Numbered from the stretch's first letter, positions 1-11,924 are shown. The stretch: DNA of 64,000 nt from Dipteris shenzhenensis (GCA_047967505.1 CM106538.1), one strand, 5' to 3'. The notes: generated by a model not told the origin, from the sequence alone. Numbers and translations are program-made.

Positions 1-558
1 CGAGGGTCAGAGGAGGGCTGCGAAGAGACGGCTAGACGTCGTAGATACTTCACACTTTGGTGCAAGCGGACGGTATGTGTTCGAGGCAACCGTGGTAAGT
101 CTACTTCTTCCCATTTAATGTATTGTTCTATTTATTTTACTTACATATTACATGCACTTTAGCTAACTCTAACTCTCGTAAATTGGATCCACAGCAAGCT
201 GCGATGGGTCGTCTTCCTACGGATGCAGAGACACGGCGCGCATTTCGAATAGGAACAAAGCCGTGGTTCATTGAGCAAGAGGCAATGGGAGCAACAGTCG
301 ATTGGGCTTAGGTGGCTGCTCGCACGGTATAAGTTTACTCCTACTTGTAATCTCACTTTTTAATTTAAGTTCCAATCTAATTTTCGATTTATATGGTTCA
401 CTCTTAGGGTCAAAGCTCAAGCGTCCCATCATCCGGAGGCGAGCGATCAACAGGAGCAAGGATCGGACGCAGGTGGCGAGGACAAGGGAGAAGACGCAGG
501 TGTCGAGGACCAAGGAACAGGCCAACAAGACGAAGATGATTCGGATTCGGATGAGTAG
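1..558 (+). pseudogene. CACTA second-gene product (Transposase_24/TNP1-like), C-terminal exons, broken
   Basis: Three coding pieces are visible. Bases 1-93 encode a basic stretch ending HFGASGRYVFEAT, followed by a GTAAGT donor. A middle exon ending near 330 contains MGRLPTDAET and GTKPWFIEQE. The last exon starts after an AG near 410 and gives a very acidic tail ending QDEDDSDSDE and a stop at 556-558. The layout resembles the plant Transposase_24 type protein of CACTA elements, but I call the family from motif shape only. In the middle exon a TAG at 308-310 sits where copy 2 (12443-13197, minus strand) has GAG, so this copy is broken. The N-terminal part lies outside the window. Confidence 0.6.
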
Positions 559-753
559 TGGTAGTAGCATTTTGTATATCCGCTCGTTTGAGCAATTTTG
601 TATCGCCCTTTTGACAGGGTAATTTTGTTACAAACACTGTTGTATATGTTCGACATGTATATGCATTTGTTACTCATCATTTCACAAGAACAATTTTGTA
701 TCACCTTGCAAGCAAGGGAAATTTTATTATAAAAAACTTTCTTTTGTAATTAC

Positions 754-829
754 AAAAAAAAAAAAGGATTAGTGGGGCTAAACAGGGCCAAAAGGAAGCC
801 CTGTTTAGCCCCACTAACCCTTTTTTTTT
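754..829. repeat. Hairpin at the CACTA gene/subterminal junction
   Basis: Arms of 23 bases at 766-788 and 798-820 are complementary with one mismatch around a 9-base loop. The stem is extended by an A run before it and a T run after it. A diverged form of the same hairpin is found in CACTA copy 2 at 12141-12205, so it belongs to the element. It could act as an RNA 3'-end structure or be a nested foldback; the sequence does not decide. Confidence 0.8.
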
Positions 830-842
830 ACTTCTGTTAATC

Positions 843-934
843 GTCGCTATATAGCAATGTTTACCAGTGTCGCTATATAGCGACGTTTCTATCGTCGCTA
901 TATAGCGACGTTTGCAGTGTCGCTATATAGCGAC
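843..934 (+). repeat. CACTA subterminal palindromic repeats
   Basis: The 16-bp palindrome GTCGCTATATAGCGAC occurs at 869, 894 and 919, exactly 25 bp apart. A decayed unit lies at 843. Such subterminal arrays are the binding sites of TNPA-type proteins in En/Spm elements. The link here rests on position and layout. Confidence 0.85.
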
Positions 935-1052
935 GCTCCTTTTCCGACGCTTTTAGCGACTTTTATAGTGACGTTTGCGCCCGTGAAAAAAAAAAAATTT
1001 AATGTAAAAAGCGTCGGTATTTTCGTCGGAAAATGGCCTATGCCTTGTAGTG

Positions 1053-2065
1053 GTAACAGTAAACTTTATTCTATCAGGCTAGAAAAAGTATGTTAAATTG
1101 GTAGCAGTGAGTTGTGCATGAAGTGTGGTAAGGGAGTGGAGGGTTGGCATGTGGCTACATGCTGTGTAGATACATGAGCACTGAGCAACATTTGAGAGGG
1201 CCTCTCTGCATCTCACTGAGGCTGGGGAGGCTACCCATTCAACATTGGATGGTTTCAAGGGAAGAACGTCCCCGCGTGTCTGCCTTGATGAGCTGCAGGT
1301 AAGAGCCAATCAGTTGCACCTCCTAGAACTTACTTTGCAGGTTTCCAGCACTTGGGCATGAAGGCCGTTCTTGGCAGTTTCAGAGAATCAATACTCCATT
1401 CTACCAGTTCACCTACTCCAATAGTGGAATGTTGGGCTCGAATCTGGAAAATTTAGGCAGCTAGGGTAGGGCTCCCCAAGCACCACTGGCTGGCGCAGGG
1501 AGGCCCTCTGAGTCCCGCGATTTTATTTTTCTGATGACTCAATTTTGCACAATAAATTTTGCATTTTGAAATATTGAAGCATGCGCGGTTTTCAAAAGCC
1601 CACGTCTTCTTTCTATGGATCAACCGTGACGACCCGATTGAGCGAATATTTCAAGGCAAGCCTGCATTGTCTTTCTTTTAAAATGCAGGCAATTCTGGAA
1701 GCTTTAACTTCTGAATGTTCTGAGATTAATTAACAGCAGCTTTAACTGCTGAATGTTCTGGAAGAAGGCATTTTGAACTTTGAAGGCTGCTGAATGTTCT
1801 GTGATTAATTAACAGCAGCTCTTATCTTGAAGTTTGGGATGTGTTTTACAAATTTACACTCTCCGTTTCAGGGACTCAACAAAATCTTCAATCATTGCCG
1901 CTTCCATTCCACCGCATTTATGAGTTGTCTCATTCCCGTGGCTCTCGACACGGGTTGATAGACTAAAACACAAGGATCCCGCTCAGAGGGACGTTGAAAC
2001 TTGAACCAGTTTCTATAAAACGACACCAAAGAATGGTGTGTGTAGGATTTCTAGTCTTTGACTTT
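1053..2065 (+). promoter_or_regulatory. Intergenic region and probable promoter of the GH1 gene
   Basis: No gene is visible between the CACTA terminus and the GH1 start. A roughly 90-bp imperfect duplication at about 1706-1818 repeats a GCTGAATGTTCTG block followed by GATTAATTAACAGCAGCT. No confident TATA box or transcription start could be assigned. Confidence 0.35.
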
Positions 2066-5000
2066 ATGGCGTCCTTCAGCTCCTGTCTTTGCAGGCAGCT
2101 GCTCCTCCTAATTCTTTCGCTTGCGCAGTCGGCCCGTTTGAATGCTCTTCTTCGTCATGATCAGTACCAGTACAATTGTAGTGTTTCCTCCACTATCGAC
2201 CTGAGCCTCTTCCCCAGCAGCTTCGTCTTCGGAGCCCAAACTATGGCGGTGAAGGTATCCTTAGTCAGCTCCACTATTAGAAAATTAGCTCACGATGAAT
2301 TGTTTGCACTGAATTTACCGCTTGCTCCCACCCAGAAAGAAGAAGGGAGGAAGCGTGTCCGGCCGTGTGTTGTTTGATTCTCGAGTGAGAAATTGTTTGC
2401 ACCAGATGTCTGAACGGTCTGGAAATTGAGTGAAGAGTCGAGAGTCGAGAGTCGCACACTTAACAGTTCTAATGAGTCACATTCTAACACGAACGAACGA
2501 GTGTAGCACAAGCATGTGTTGTAGAAAACACAAGTAGTTGTTTTAGTTCCATGATTGAAACCCGGCTGCTTCTGACGGAAGAGTAGTTTCTAAAATTTGT
2601 TGAGCAAGCGTTGTGAATCCACTAGTGCGCAGGGTTGAGTGCTGCATGAGGGAAGAATTGTTGCTTTGGTTGGACGAGAATTCTCGCAGGGTACATACAC
2701 AATGAGTCGCTTCCAAACTTTCGGAATGAGTATCAGAAATATCATAACAAGTTGACAGATTACTAATGTGGGTTCAGGATTGTTTGAACTGATGCTTATC
2801 CATTGTGCACTCGACGCATCGTCTGCTCGATGAGTAATGTTGTGAATGAAATCCGGCGTTAGAAGTCCACTCCATGGGTTGTTTATGCCTGCAATTGATG
2901 GTTCGTTAGAAAGCCAGTGCTCTCCTTACACTTTCGTAAAAAAGTGTTAGCACTGCCTGCAATTGATGGTTTGTTGGTTTGTTAGAAGGGCAATGCTCTC
3001 CTTACACTTTCGTAAAAAAGTGTCCCTCCAATTTTATTAGGCCAGGTCTCCCTATGTTTCTAAAGTGCTCATGCTGCCTTCTATTTTTAGCACTACCCCC
3101 AAATTTTATTGATGCCCATTGCCCAAGCTACTCGCCTCTGTCTCACTCCCCGCCCCACCATACATATTCCAACGCTGTTTGATGAACGGGTGAATGCGTT
3201 ACATAGTTGTTTGCATTGACTGCGCTTGTTTGCGCCGAGTAATAAATTTTGTAATTATACCCCTCTGCGGCTGTTTGAGATTAACTTTTTTTTAAATTTT
3301 AAACATGAACGTTCTCGGTCTAGTCCTTAATAACGATTTCTACTTCAATTTTTCCTCCACGTTCCATAGCACGAAGGTGCTTCTCCAGCTCCGGGCAAAG
3401 GCGACAGTATTTGGGACACCTACGCGGCGTCTTCTACCTGTAATTTCTCCTAGGGGTTCCCTCAAATTGCGGTTTCAAGTTTCCATCAGACCATCAGGAC
3501 AAGATTACATGATTCTAATTGCGGATGTTTAATTTGCGGTTTGCAGCTCCGGTGGCTGACGGTAGCACACCAGGCAGTGCAGGTGACCATTACCATCGCT
3601 ATCGGGTAAGATATTGCCCGCGCACGGCTTCAAGTGCGCCCGACAGATACCGAAGTAATTTTCCTGTAGGAGTCTACACGGCCTCCATAAAAACTAAATA
3701 TTCTGGGCGTCCACCTCCTACTTACAGCGCGCCGTTCCTTCAACTCCCTTGTTTCTGTTCAGGAAGATATAGAACTCCTGTCCGACATGGGAATGGATGC
3801 ATATCGATTTTCGATCGCCTGGACAAGGATCTTTCCAAGTTCGTTACTTCACTTTACAGAGACTTAATCCATAGGCTAATCCATTCATGTAAATAGCTGA
3901 GACCGACTCCCGAGTCAGGCTCACTGATGTTCAAAGCTATTTACCTGCGCAGATGGACCTGGAGAAATCAACGAGGAGGCTGTACAACACTATAACGATG
4001 TCATTGACCTCCTCCTAGGCAAAGGTGATCGATTTAGCTAAGCTGAGTGTAGCTTTCGCTATTCGCCACGAACATTTATTTTGAAATTACATCACTCACA
4101 TATTTGTCACAAGTACAGGAATACAGCCGCACGTCACCCTCTGGTCTCTCGACCATCCGCAGGCTCTCGAGGACTCCTACGGTGGCCTCCTGAGTCCGTC
4201 CTTTATGTAAGCTACTGTAATGTCCTGGGCTCTTGACGCAATATTGTCCTCTTGTATCTTCGTGTGTGGTCGTCCTTCGCATTTTCAGTACTGACGCTTT
4301 TCATGTCTTCGAATTATGTAGAGAAGATTTCGTTATATACGCCAATGTCTGCTTCAGTTCGTTCGGAGATCGGGTAAAGCTATGGGTAACTATGGATGAG
4401 CCCAATGACTACGCTGTTTTAGCATTTGCCTCTAACCAAGAACCGCCAGGACGGTGCAGTACTTGCACTGCAGGAAACTCATCAACGGAGCCCTACATTG
4501 TGGGTCATAATGCCCTGCTTGCGCACGCAGCTGTTGTGGAACTATACCGAGCAAAATACCAGGTGATCGGATCGCAGGTGGTAACTAGTAAAACCTCCTT
4601 GCAAAATCGCATAGTGACATGTCAAAAAACTAACGCGACTGTCCTCACACCTGACAGGCTACTCAGCAAGGTCGCATTGGCATAGCATTGTGGTTCGTAT
4701 GGTACGAGCCCTTGACTGAGAGTGCACAAGATGTGGCAGCGGCGAGGAGGGCGATCGACTTCTTTACTGGGTGGTGAGTATAATTTCAAATTGTAGAGCA
4801 TGTAATCAACTCAGAAAACCTGAAATCTTAGTGAAAGCGAAGCTTATGCCGCAGGGTGCTTGAAAAACATTTGTTTTTTGCACCTTTTTGCATTCCATAT
4901 CTCAATTCAACAGCTCGCAAAGGCGCCGCAGGATGCTTCCAATCCGTTAAGTTTATGCAGGCTCCGCATTCTGTATTATGAATTCAACAGCTGCATGGTT

Positions 5001-7472
5001 GCGATGGTGATGAGGCCAGAGATCCAGATGCAGCTGATGAAGATGATCTATTGTCTTTTGGTCTGCAGGTTTTTGCATCCGATAGTGTGGGGAAGCTATC
5101 CAGAGTCGATGCGGAGCGCGGTGGGCGAGCGGCTACCAGAATTCAGAGAAGAAGAGATAGAGAGAGTGCGGTATTCGGTTGATTTTCTGGGACTGAACAT
5201 CGCCACTGCGACGTACGCCTACGATGGGACGGCCGTGCCGGATGCTAACAGCACGGGATTTTATCAAGACATGCGGGCAAGCTTCACAAGTAGGCTTTCC
5301 TATCAACGTCCTTTCATGTTGGACACTCACGACCAGCAGGACAGAATCTGCTGGTGGAAATATAAAAATGAAAAAAAGTTCCCTGACAAATTATTTTTGG
5401 GAGCAGTGGTAAATGATAAAGAAGACACCCAATGACAATGCTATCGTAGTCCATTTTTGTCCCTGAATTATTTTACAGTTGATGCCTTATTGGAAGCCCT
5501 CGTCCAGTACTCTAGAAACTTTTTTGCGTCAAGTACTTCCGAAACTTTCTAATAAGGGCAGAGCATTTCTCGGGAGTATGCAAATACATATTTATTTTTA
5601 TATATTTCTCTATCGGGTTAACATTTAAGCTACTTCGCATGTGAAAAGTTTGAAATTTCTTGGGTAGCCGTTATTAGACGTTAGAGGGGCTTTATCATTC
5701 ACCAACTTATAACTAGACTATCATTGAAATAACAATAGATGGAGAATATAAGTTTTATCAAGCAATTTATTTTCATATTTGAAAGGCTTTGCTTTCTCAC
5801 TTTCAAAAAATGTTCTTCATTTGTTTATTTTGTTTACTATGTAGATTATCGTGATGGAGAAGCAATTGGAGAATTTCTTGAGGTAAGACAAACACAGCCT
5901 TTGTTAAAAGAATAGATAAAACAAAAAGACTTATGCTGCATATTATTGTGCTCCTCCCCCCAAGCTGCCAAATCTATTAGAGGATAGTTAGCCCCAAGAA
6001 AAGACCTGTTACCAAAATTGGTCCATAATTACGTGGGCAAGCTTCCTTGGACCTACACTAATTGTAGCTTTGGGTAATTGTAGGGGTTCACCCTTACTAG
6101 TAAGACTAAACACAAAAACCGCCACCTTGAGTAGACACTGACTAGTAAGACTAACTGTGGGGGTTAACCCTTACTAGTAAGACTAAACACAAAAACCACC
6201 ACCTTGAGTAGACACCGGCTAATCAGTGGGTCTTTGGCCCTCAACAACCAACTAAAGTCTCAAAGGTTCGCTTTCAAAAAGGCCCGAATACTTGCTACCC
6301 TGTCTCTACCAACACCTTGGACTGGGCTTAGACTCGTGGACTCGGACATTATGAAACTCCCAAATAGCAAGCAAGAAAGCCGATTGTAGGAACGGATTAC
6401 AAGCAGCTCCCAAAGTTGACGGGAGTCTAGACACATCTCCCATTAGAGCCAACCACCAATTTGTGCCCAAGTAAAACTTTGCCATGATTCCTACTTTCCT
6501 AATCGCCACCTCCAAGCCCTTTCGAATTTCCCTTGCAACATGCCAATTCCACATTAGTTTAGAAGAAGTGTGCAATAGGTACTGTTGTGCCCTTAACAAT
6601 AGAATTCATGCTGGTTTGGTAAGTTGCATGTCTTTCTTGAATCGCTTATTAGTAGTTACAGTATGCTTGTAGATATCTATGAATCTCTTATTAGTAGTTA
6701 TGGTATGCTTGTAGATGTCGAATCAAGCTGCAGTACCATGGAGTATGCGGAGCATCTTGAACTATGTGACCAAAGAATATTCAAGCTCCATTTCAATTTA
6801 TATAACAGAAAATGGTGAGAATTATCATAGTCTTGTACATGTTCTCGTGTCAAATATTCCATGTAGAATAGATGATCATCCGAGCGTGGGTACATTTGAA
6901 AACAATTGCTATATTTTATCATAGTGTCATTATGTGAGAATCATTACATGATTATGAATTATGTATAGGTTCATGCTCATGAATACTCCCAAAAACAAGG
7001 CTTTGATTTTGTGTATTTGACAAAACTACGCATTTCCATACTGCAGGATGGGGATTGGAGAGCAATTCCTTAGAAGAAACCTTGAATGATGTGGAGCGCA
7101 TTGGATATTTTAATGCTTATCTAACTTGCCTTTTAGAGGGTATAAGGTATATCGAATATCACCTTTTTGTGTTCAAGAAATTGTATAATGTTTCAAGATC
7201 ATTAAGTAAAATAATATGTTTTAATTACTTTTACTCAGTGTAATAATTTCTCTTGTAGGGATGGAGCAAAGGTTGATGGGTACTTTGCTTGGTCATTAAT
7301 TGATGGGTTTGAGTATGTTTTAGGCCAATCAATACGATTTGGTCTTCATTATGTGGATTCATCATTCAAGAGGTACAAAAGGACATCATCCTTATGGTTT
7401 GCAGAGGGTATGACAAAAAGGAAAACTACCAGTACAAAGTCAACGAATGACACCACTTATCACTATATTTAA
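2066..7472 (+). CDS. GH1 beta-glucosidase-like protein, 12 exons
   Basis: Exons: 2066-2254, 3370-3439, 3547-3605, 3763-3838, 3953-4024, 4119-4197, 4322-4562, 4667-4773, 5069-5289, 6734-6814, 7047-7146, 7259-7472. All introns are GT-AG, phases agree, and the join is 503 codons with a TAA stop, the usual length of a plant family-1 beta-glucosidase. The ATG at 2066 begins a hydrophobic signal peptide (about residues 1-22), suggesting secretory or vacuolar targeting. Landmarks: [11 protein letters not shown] (N-term), [29 protein letters not shown] with acid/base Glu208, YITENG with nucleophile Glu397, and a C-terminal RFGLHYVD block. The family hydrolyses beta-glucosides. Odd points: residues that hold the sugar differ from the family (Gln to Lys63, His to Ser165, Asn to Asp207, Trp to Tyr451). 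The loop between exons 9 and 10 is about 15-20 residues short, so a small exon in the 1.4-kb intron 9 may have been missed. Exon edges are by eye. Confidence 0.88.
2887..3023 (+). repeat. Tandem duplication in GH1 intron 1
   Basis: A block starting GCCTGCAATTGATGGTT and ending CTTTCGTAAAAAAGTGT is present twice in direct order, starting at 2887 and 2955. The second copy carries an extra TTTGTTGG. It lies within the 1.1-kb first intron; the rest of that intron holds nothing recognised. Confidence 0.75.
6083..6220 (+). repeat. 77-bp tandem duplication in GH1 intron 9
   Basis: Two units, starting at 6083 and 6160, share CCCTTACTAGTAAGACTAAA and ACCTTGAGTAGACAC. The short palindrome TTACTAGTAA recurs within them. 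Intron 9 is by far the longest intron apart from intron 1. Confidence 0.75.
6639..6722 (+). repeat. 42-bp tandem duplication just before GH1 exon 10
   Basis: Units 6639-6680 and 6681-6722 share CTTATTAGTAGTTA and GGTATGCTTGTAGAT-like sequence with a few changes. The array ends 11 bases before the exon 10 acceptor, so it sits where the polypyrimidine tract and branch point of intron 9 should be. Confidence 0.75.
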
Positions 7473-8116
7473 TGACCATGATTAGCATCATGCAATATTT
7501 ATTTGAAGGAGTTTACCTTCACTCGTTTTAAATTGTTGACAGGATCCATATCATAATATAGGCACCCCTAATATCATTCTCTCTTCTTCACAATGTGCTA
7601 TTCATTTTCTTATCCCCCTTTGCATGCATAAGTTGGTCCATTGGTAATTCAAATTATTCTATTGGGGGATATAGACGAATAGTATTTGGAAATTTGTATA
7701 GAGCTTATAAATAGAACAAAATTGCTTCTCCTTGCACCAAGTGGGACTATTTAAAATATCTATTACTTTCATTCTCAATATGGATAGCCTATCTCTAAAG
7801 CTTCTCTAAAAGCATCATGTTTGAACGTATTTTCAACTAAAACATCATCCTACAAAAATGATATTAGTATTCCCTCAAAGAAATCTTGATGTACAAAATG
7901 TTCCAAATATTACTTCCTCTCTTTGTATATGGGGATTTGCGGTGGTATTAAAACGTTGTATTTAAATGCTTTGAATGTTTTTAAATTAACCCTGGGGCAC
8001 ACCACTTGGTGTTGTTAATCATAAATAAACCAGCGTTGCACTGGTACTATTCACATAATTGAGATTCCTAGAATTTTGTGGAGTCTTGGGAAAGACAAGA
8101 AGCATAAGAAAGAGGA
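7473..8116. other. AT-rich intergenic region, 3' of the GH1 gene
   Basis: This stretch presumably holds the 3' UTR of the GH1 gene. I see no coding similarity, no repeat structure and no confident poly-A signal in it. Confidence 0.4.
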
Positions 8117-9266
8117 TAAACAAAGCTACCAAGAAATTTGTAAGTTTTGTTGTGGTTCAAAGCCACTATAGATGAAGGACAAAGATTGGTGTTGTACTCC
8201 CTCAACCACAAGAAATTGTTGGGCATATTCTTAAACCACCAACGTGATGAACATCCACTAGAGTTTTTGAAACTTGGCGAAACACGTTTCAGAACAAACT
8301 ATATAATGTTGGACCATTTGCTCAAGCTACAAAGAGTTGTAACGAAGACATTATTCAGTGTAGAAGCTAACGAGTGGATAGCTGAGTCAACTTCACAAAA
8401 TGCCCATAACGAATTTAAAGAGATGAAGCAAATCGCTCATAATGCTGGCTTTTGGAAGAGAATAGTTGATGCGGCCAATGCAATGAGGCTAGTATGGTTT
8501 ACCATTCAAAAACTAGACATGAAAGGTCCAAGTTTGGGCAGTGCTTACATGGCTTGGTGGACTACTGAGTGAGACCTATTGAAGGAAAATGGAAAATCCA
8601 CATGTGACGGCATTGGCTATAGCACCGATTGTCGTGCCACTTTGCAAAAGATGTTTCGAAAGCGATGGAATCATGCTCACAATGACCTTCACTATGTTGT
8701 TCGTATTTCAGATCCTCAATGGTGGGAGTATCATTCGAAAACAATGGAATACTTCGGCGTAATCTCTTGGGATGATTTTTTGAGGATACATCTGAATATG
8801 CTATGTTGCTGCTGTCTGAGAATTATCCACTGTTTCAAATAGGGAAGGGCTGTTTGCATATACAAGAATATGAGACCTTGCAAAGGAGATGCCTGCATGG
8901 AGATGGTGGGAAGATTATGGAGCATCAACACCTCATTCGCAAATGTTCGCTTTGAAAGTGCTATCCCAACCTTGCAGAAATTCGTCGAGTGAAAAAAATT
9001 GGAGTAATTATTACAAGTTTGTAGATTTAGCCACAAGAAATTTCTTGAAGATAGAAAGAGCAAAGAAATTGGTATATGTTTATGCAAATGGTAGAGTTTT
9101 GGATGATGTTAAGGGAGAGAGTAATGATGGAGATCTACCCAAGTGGGTACATTGTGATCCCCAGGCCTATTCCATGATCCTTCCATCGTTGGACAAGTGC
9201 AAGTCGCAGTCAAAGCAAGCTCTAGCGATGATGAGGATGAGGATGAGGAGACTTTGTGATGTATAG
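8117..9266 (+). pseudogene. hAT-family transposase relic (DUF659 type)
   Basis: Three adjacent segments in shifting frames match the order of plant hAT transposases. First (8147-8569): GETRFRTNYIMLDHLLKL, then a PSLGSAYMAW block. Second (about 8576-8800): RKRWNHAHNDLHY, the RW..LH motif ahead of the second half of the catalytic domain. Third (about 8889-9266): the C-terminal dimerisation region, YGASTPHSQMFALKVLSQPC followed by SSSEKNWSNY and ERAKKLVYVYANGR. An in-frame TGA near 8570 and frame changes near 8830 show it is dead. The N-terminal BED finger is not visible, and no terminal inverted repeats or 8-bp target duplication were located. Confidence 0.75.
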
Positions 9267-10149
9267 AAATGCATAGTCTTGAAATACTATTGACACCACT
9301 GATCGTGGTTACATTTTTGTGCCATTTAAATTTTGTTGATTGACGTCATGCCAATTGCAAGTTATGTTAAAGCATTTAGATGGTATTACAAATTTTTTAT
9401 TTCCATGTTCAAACTTGGAGAGGATTATCTAGTTGCTTGAAACCTGTCGACATGAAGCCCTTCAGCCTCTTCACAATAATAATTTGATAAAATGTGTTGT
9501 TATAAGCATCAATACATTATTATACATTTCAAGTTATAAGATGTTCGTATTCGTGTCTTGGAGTTCGCAGCTCCGAAAACATTACTATTATGAAAAATGG
9601 GCCCAAAAAAAAAGAGCCAATAGATGGCAATATCCATATAAGATGTAAAAAGGCAAAATTTGAAGCCAGTAGATAGGCAAAAACCGAAGCCAATGTGGTG
9701 TGCCAAAAAAGATTTACATGAAGGTTTTTACATAACAGCTCATCCTAACAATGGGAGGAGGTTGGTGGGTGCCTTGGGCCCCTAGCAAGGTATGTATTCC
9801 ATGTTGGTACAGGACCACGAAGCATCCGCAATCAACAGTAAGCCCCAGCAGCATGCTAGTAATGATCAACACCATGGCAAGGATGATTGACATTATGTGC
9901 AAGCTATAAAACAATGTTTCTCTTTATGAGAATTGACTCAACACTACATTGAATATAAACTAAATGAAAAATTATTTTAATATACCATTATAAGTAAATT
10001 TAGTGAAAATTAAAAACAAAACGAATATTGTTGCGATATACCATTGTAACAAACCTTTAATACAATTCTTGCAATTTGGCTACACATGCCAAAAAAATGG
10101 TTTGATATTATATGTCAAGTTGTATACAAATTTTTTCTCTCTTGATCGT
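9267..10149. other. Intergenic AT-rich stretch
   Basis: No gene, RNA or clear repeat was recognised here. It separates the hAT relic from the RING-H2 pseudogene. Confidence 0.4.
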
Positions 10150-11295
10150 TTATATTCTATGTAGCCTCGGATCAGGAGAGTACATTGCGCCAATGCCGAG
10201 CATGTCATACAACTCACGTGCCATAGGAGCATTGCAGGCCGCACATGCACTTCTCACATTTAGAGTATTCACGAGGAGGGCAAGGTGAAAGCGATGATCA
10301 CAAGGGAGAGCATAGTATCCTGTGGCCCCATCAAAGTGATCTTGGCAAATTGGACAACATGGCCCATCCATGATGAACTATAACTGTGCGGGTATTGTGG
10401 ACGGTTTGTGCATGATGAGGCCAACAAAATCATGGTTGATTGCCAACACTATGCCTCCTTCGATATGTTGCAAGGTGGTTTGTGCATCGTGCACCTATTG
10501 AGAATAATTAGTTGCTATATTTAGGCACATCTCTGCGTATGCATTGTCGATATCAAGCCATTGTCTGGTTTGAGATAACAATGCATGTAATCGTTCATTG
10601 TCACTTTTCACCTGCTCAAGTTCTTGCAGTTGCACCCGTCAATGCTCCATAACTACATCTCGCAAAGTCATGGTAGAAAACATGACGTCTTGCTTGGCAT
10701 GTTCTCCCTCTCCAACTTCCTCTTTGATATTCATGAAGAGGTTGTCAGTAGCATCACCGAGGCTACATGTCCAATAAGGTTACATACAAATTTATCAGTT
10801 GACGTTGGGGTGGAATTCTCCCAAAAAACATGAAGCAAATAGTCGACATGATATTTGAATATTATATTCTCCTGACATTGGACTGTCGACGTGTGTTGGA
10901 GGTTTTGCTACCACAGGTCTAGCGCTTGTCACACATGGTTGCTAGCATACTTGAGCATTTGAGGAAAAGTCCACTTCACAGCCAAGCACAAACTTTGCAT
11001 ATAGCATCTTTGCAAAGTATGGGGGAATATCGAAGTGAGCTTTCTTTATGAATATCATCTCCCAGATGGTGGCGGCATTCTCTTTGATGGCTTGGTTATG
11101 ATACCACAAAATGGGCCATCGTCCATGGCCAACGGAGGCTGAGCTCATATTCCATATAGCCTCAGCATCCTCGTTTGAGATTAGGGCCTTCATAGTTCTC
11201 CACTTCAAGCCTTCAAGGTTATGGAAAGGACTAGCAAGGGCAATTGCCTTTGTCTGCTCTCTCTTCACAAGTTTTGTGGTGGCAACGTCAGCCAT
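10150..11295 (-). pseudogene. Unknown protein with coiled coil and C-terminal RING-H2, broken (copy 1)
   Basis: On the minus strand an ATG at 11295 opens 117 codons (11295-10942) with no recognised domain. Further pieces follow: a coiled-coil stretch (about 10690-10490, LEQVKSDNERLHALLSQTRQ) and a C-terminal RING-like finger (10371-10150). The finger reads CPIC, 14 residues, CDHRFH, 13 residues, CAAC. This is RING-H2 spacing, but the cysteine expected two residues after the second histidine is Leu. Several in-frame stops lie between the pieces, so the gene is dead or some gaps are introns. A second copy with the same finger spacing lies at 34990-36780. RING proteins are usually E3 ubiquitin ligases; no such activity can be claimed here. 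Confidence 0.55.
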
Positions 11296-11924
11296 GTCCC
11301 ATCAAGAATTTCATCCCTTGACTAGAACATGTGCATTCATCTTGTGCGTGGTACTCGGTCTATGTGGATGGTCAAGAGGGTGTTCTTGATGATGATGCCA
11401 TTGCTATGCTTGTAAACTAGGATCATGGAAATGCTAAACCTAATTAGTATTAGCAAAGATACGAATTCAGGACATGAGACATACGAACATTCTTACATTT
11501 TGTTTCTCATACAATTGTAAAAGATCGTTTCCTCGAATATCAAACCATAAACCCTAAACTACCAATCATGGTAACCAACATCCATTTCAAAACAGTGCAT
11601 AATATGATTTAGGAATATTTAAAAAGTGCACGACTTATAAACAAACATTGTTTGTAGGCCAACTAGCAACATCATTATGTAAATACTATGCTATCCACCT
11701 TGTAAATCAAGATATGATGAGATGTCAATATTGCAAATTTTTTAGATAAATTTTCATATCATCAATTGATTGCATTGCGTCATTTTTATCAACATTATGT
11801 GCGTGTAGTTTGGTAAGCAACAAGTCCATTATCATCCGTTCCCAAGACTCATTCTGGCACTTGGAGTTTACAATCCCACAATAGCTTTATTACATGCCCT
11901 GGGTATAATTGATCACTTGAAAAT
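11296..11924. other. AT-rich stretch between the RING-H2 pseudogene and CACTA copy 2
   Basis: I see no gene here. The minus strand would be the upstream region of the RING-H2 pseudogene, but it shows no further coding block. Confidence 0.35.

Larger units (their letters stand above)
1..1052 (+). mobile_element. CACTA (En/Spm) transposon copy 1, 3' portion
   Basis: The right edge of this element is at 1052, where the plus strand ends in TTGTAGTG. Read on the other strand this starts CACTACAAGG, the classic CACTA terminal motif. Inside the terminus lie subterminal 16-bp palindromes at a 25-bp period (843-934), a long hairpin (754-829) and the end of a coding region (1-558). The next three bases, gta, would be the 3-bp target duplication, but the left end is outside the window. 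A related copy in opposite orientation starts at 11925 with the same order of parts, which supports the boundary. Both copies have decayed coding regions. Confidence 0.85.

Noticed and set aside
2066-7472. GH1 exons considered as scattered pseudogene fragments
   Set aside because: All splice sites are GT-AG, phases match and the joined frame has no stop, so decay is not supported.
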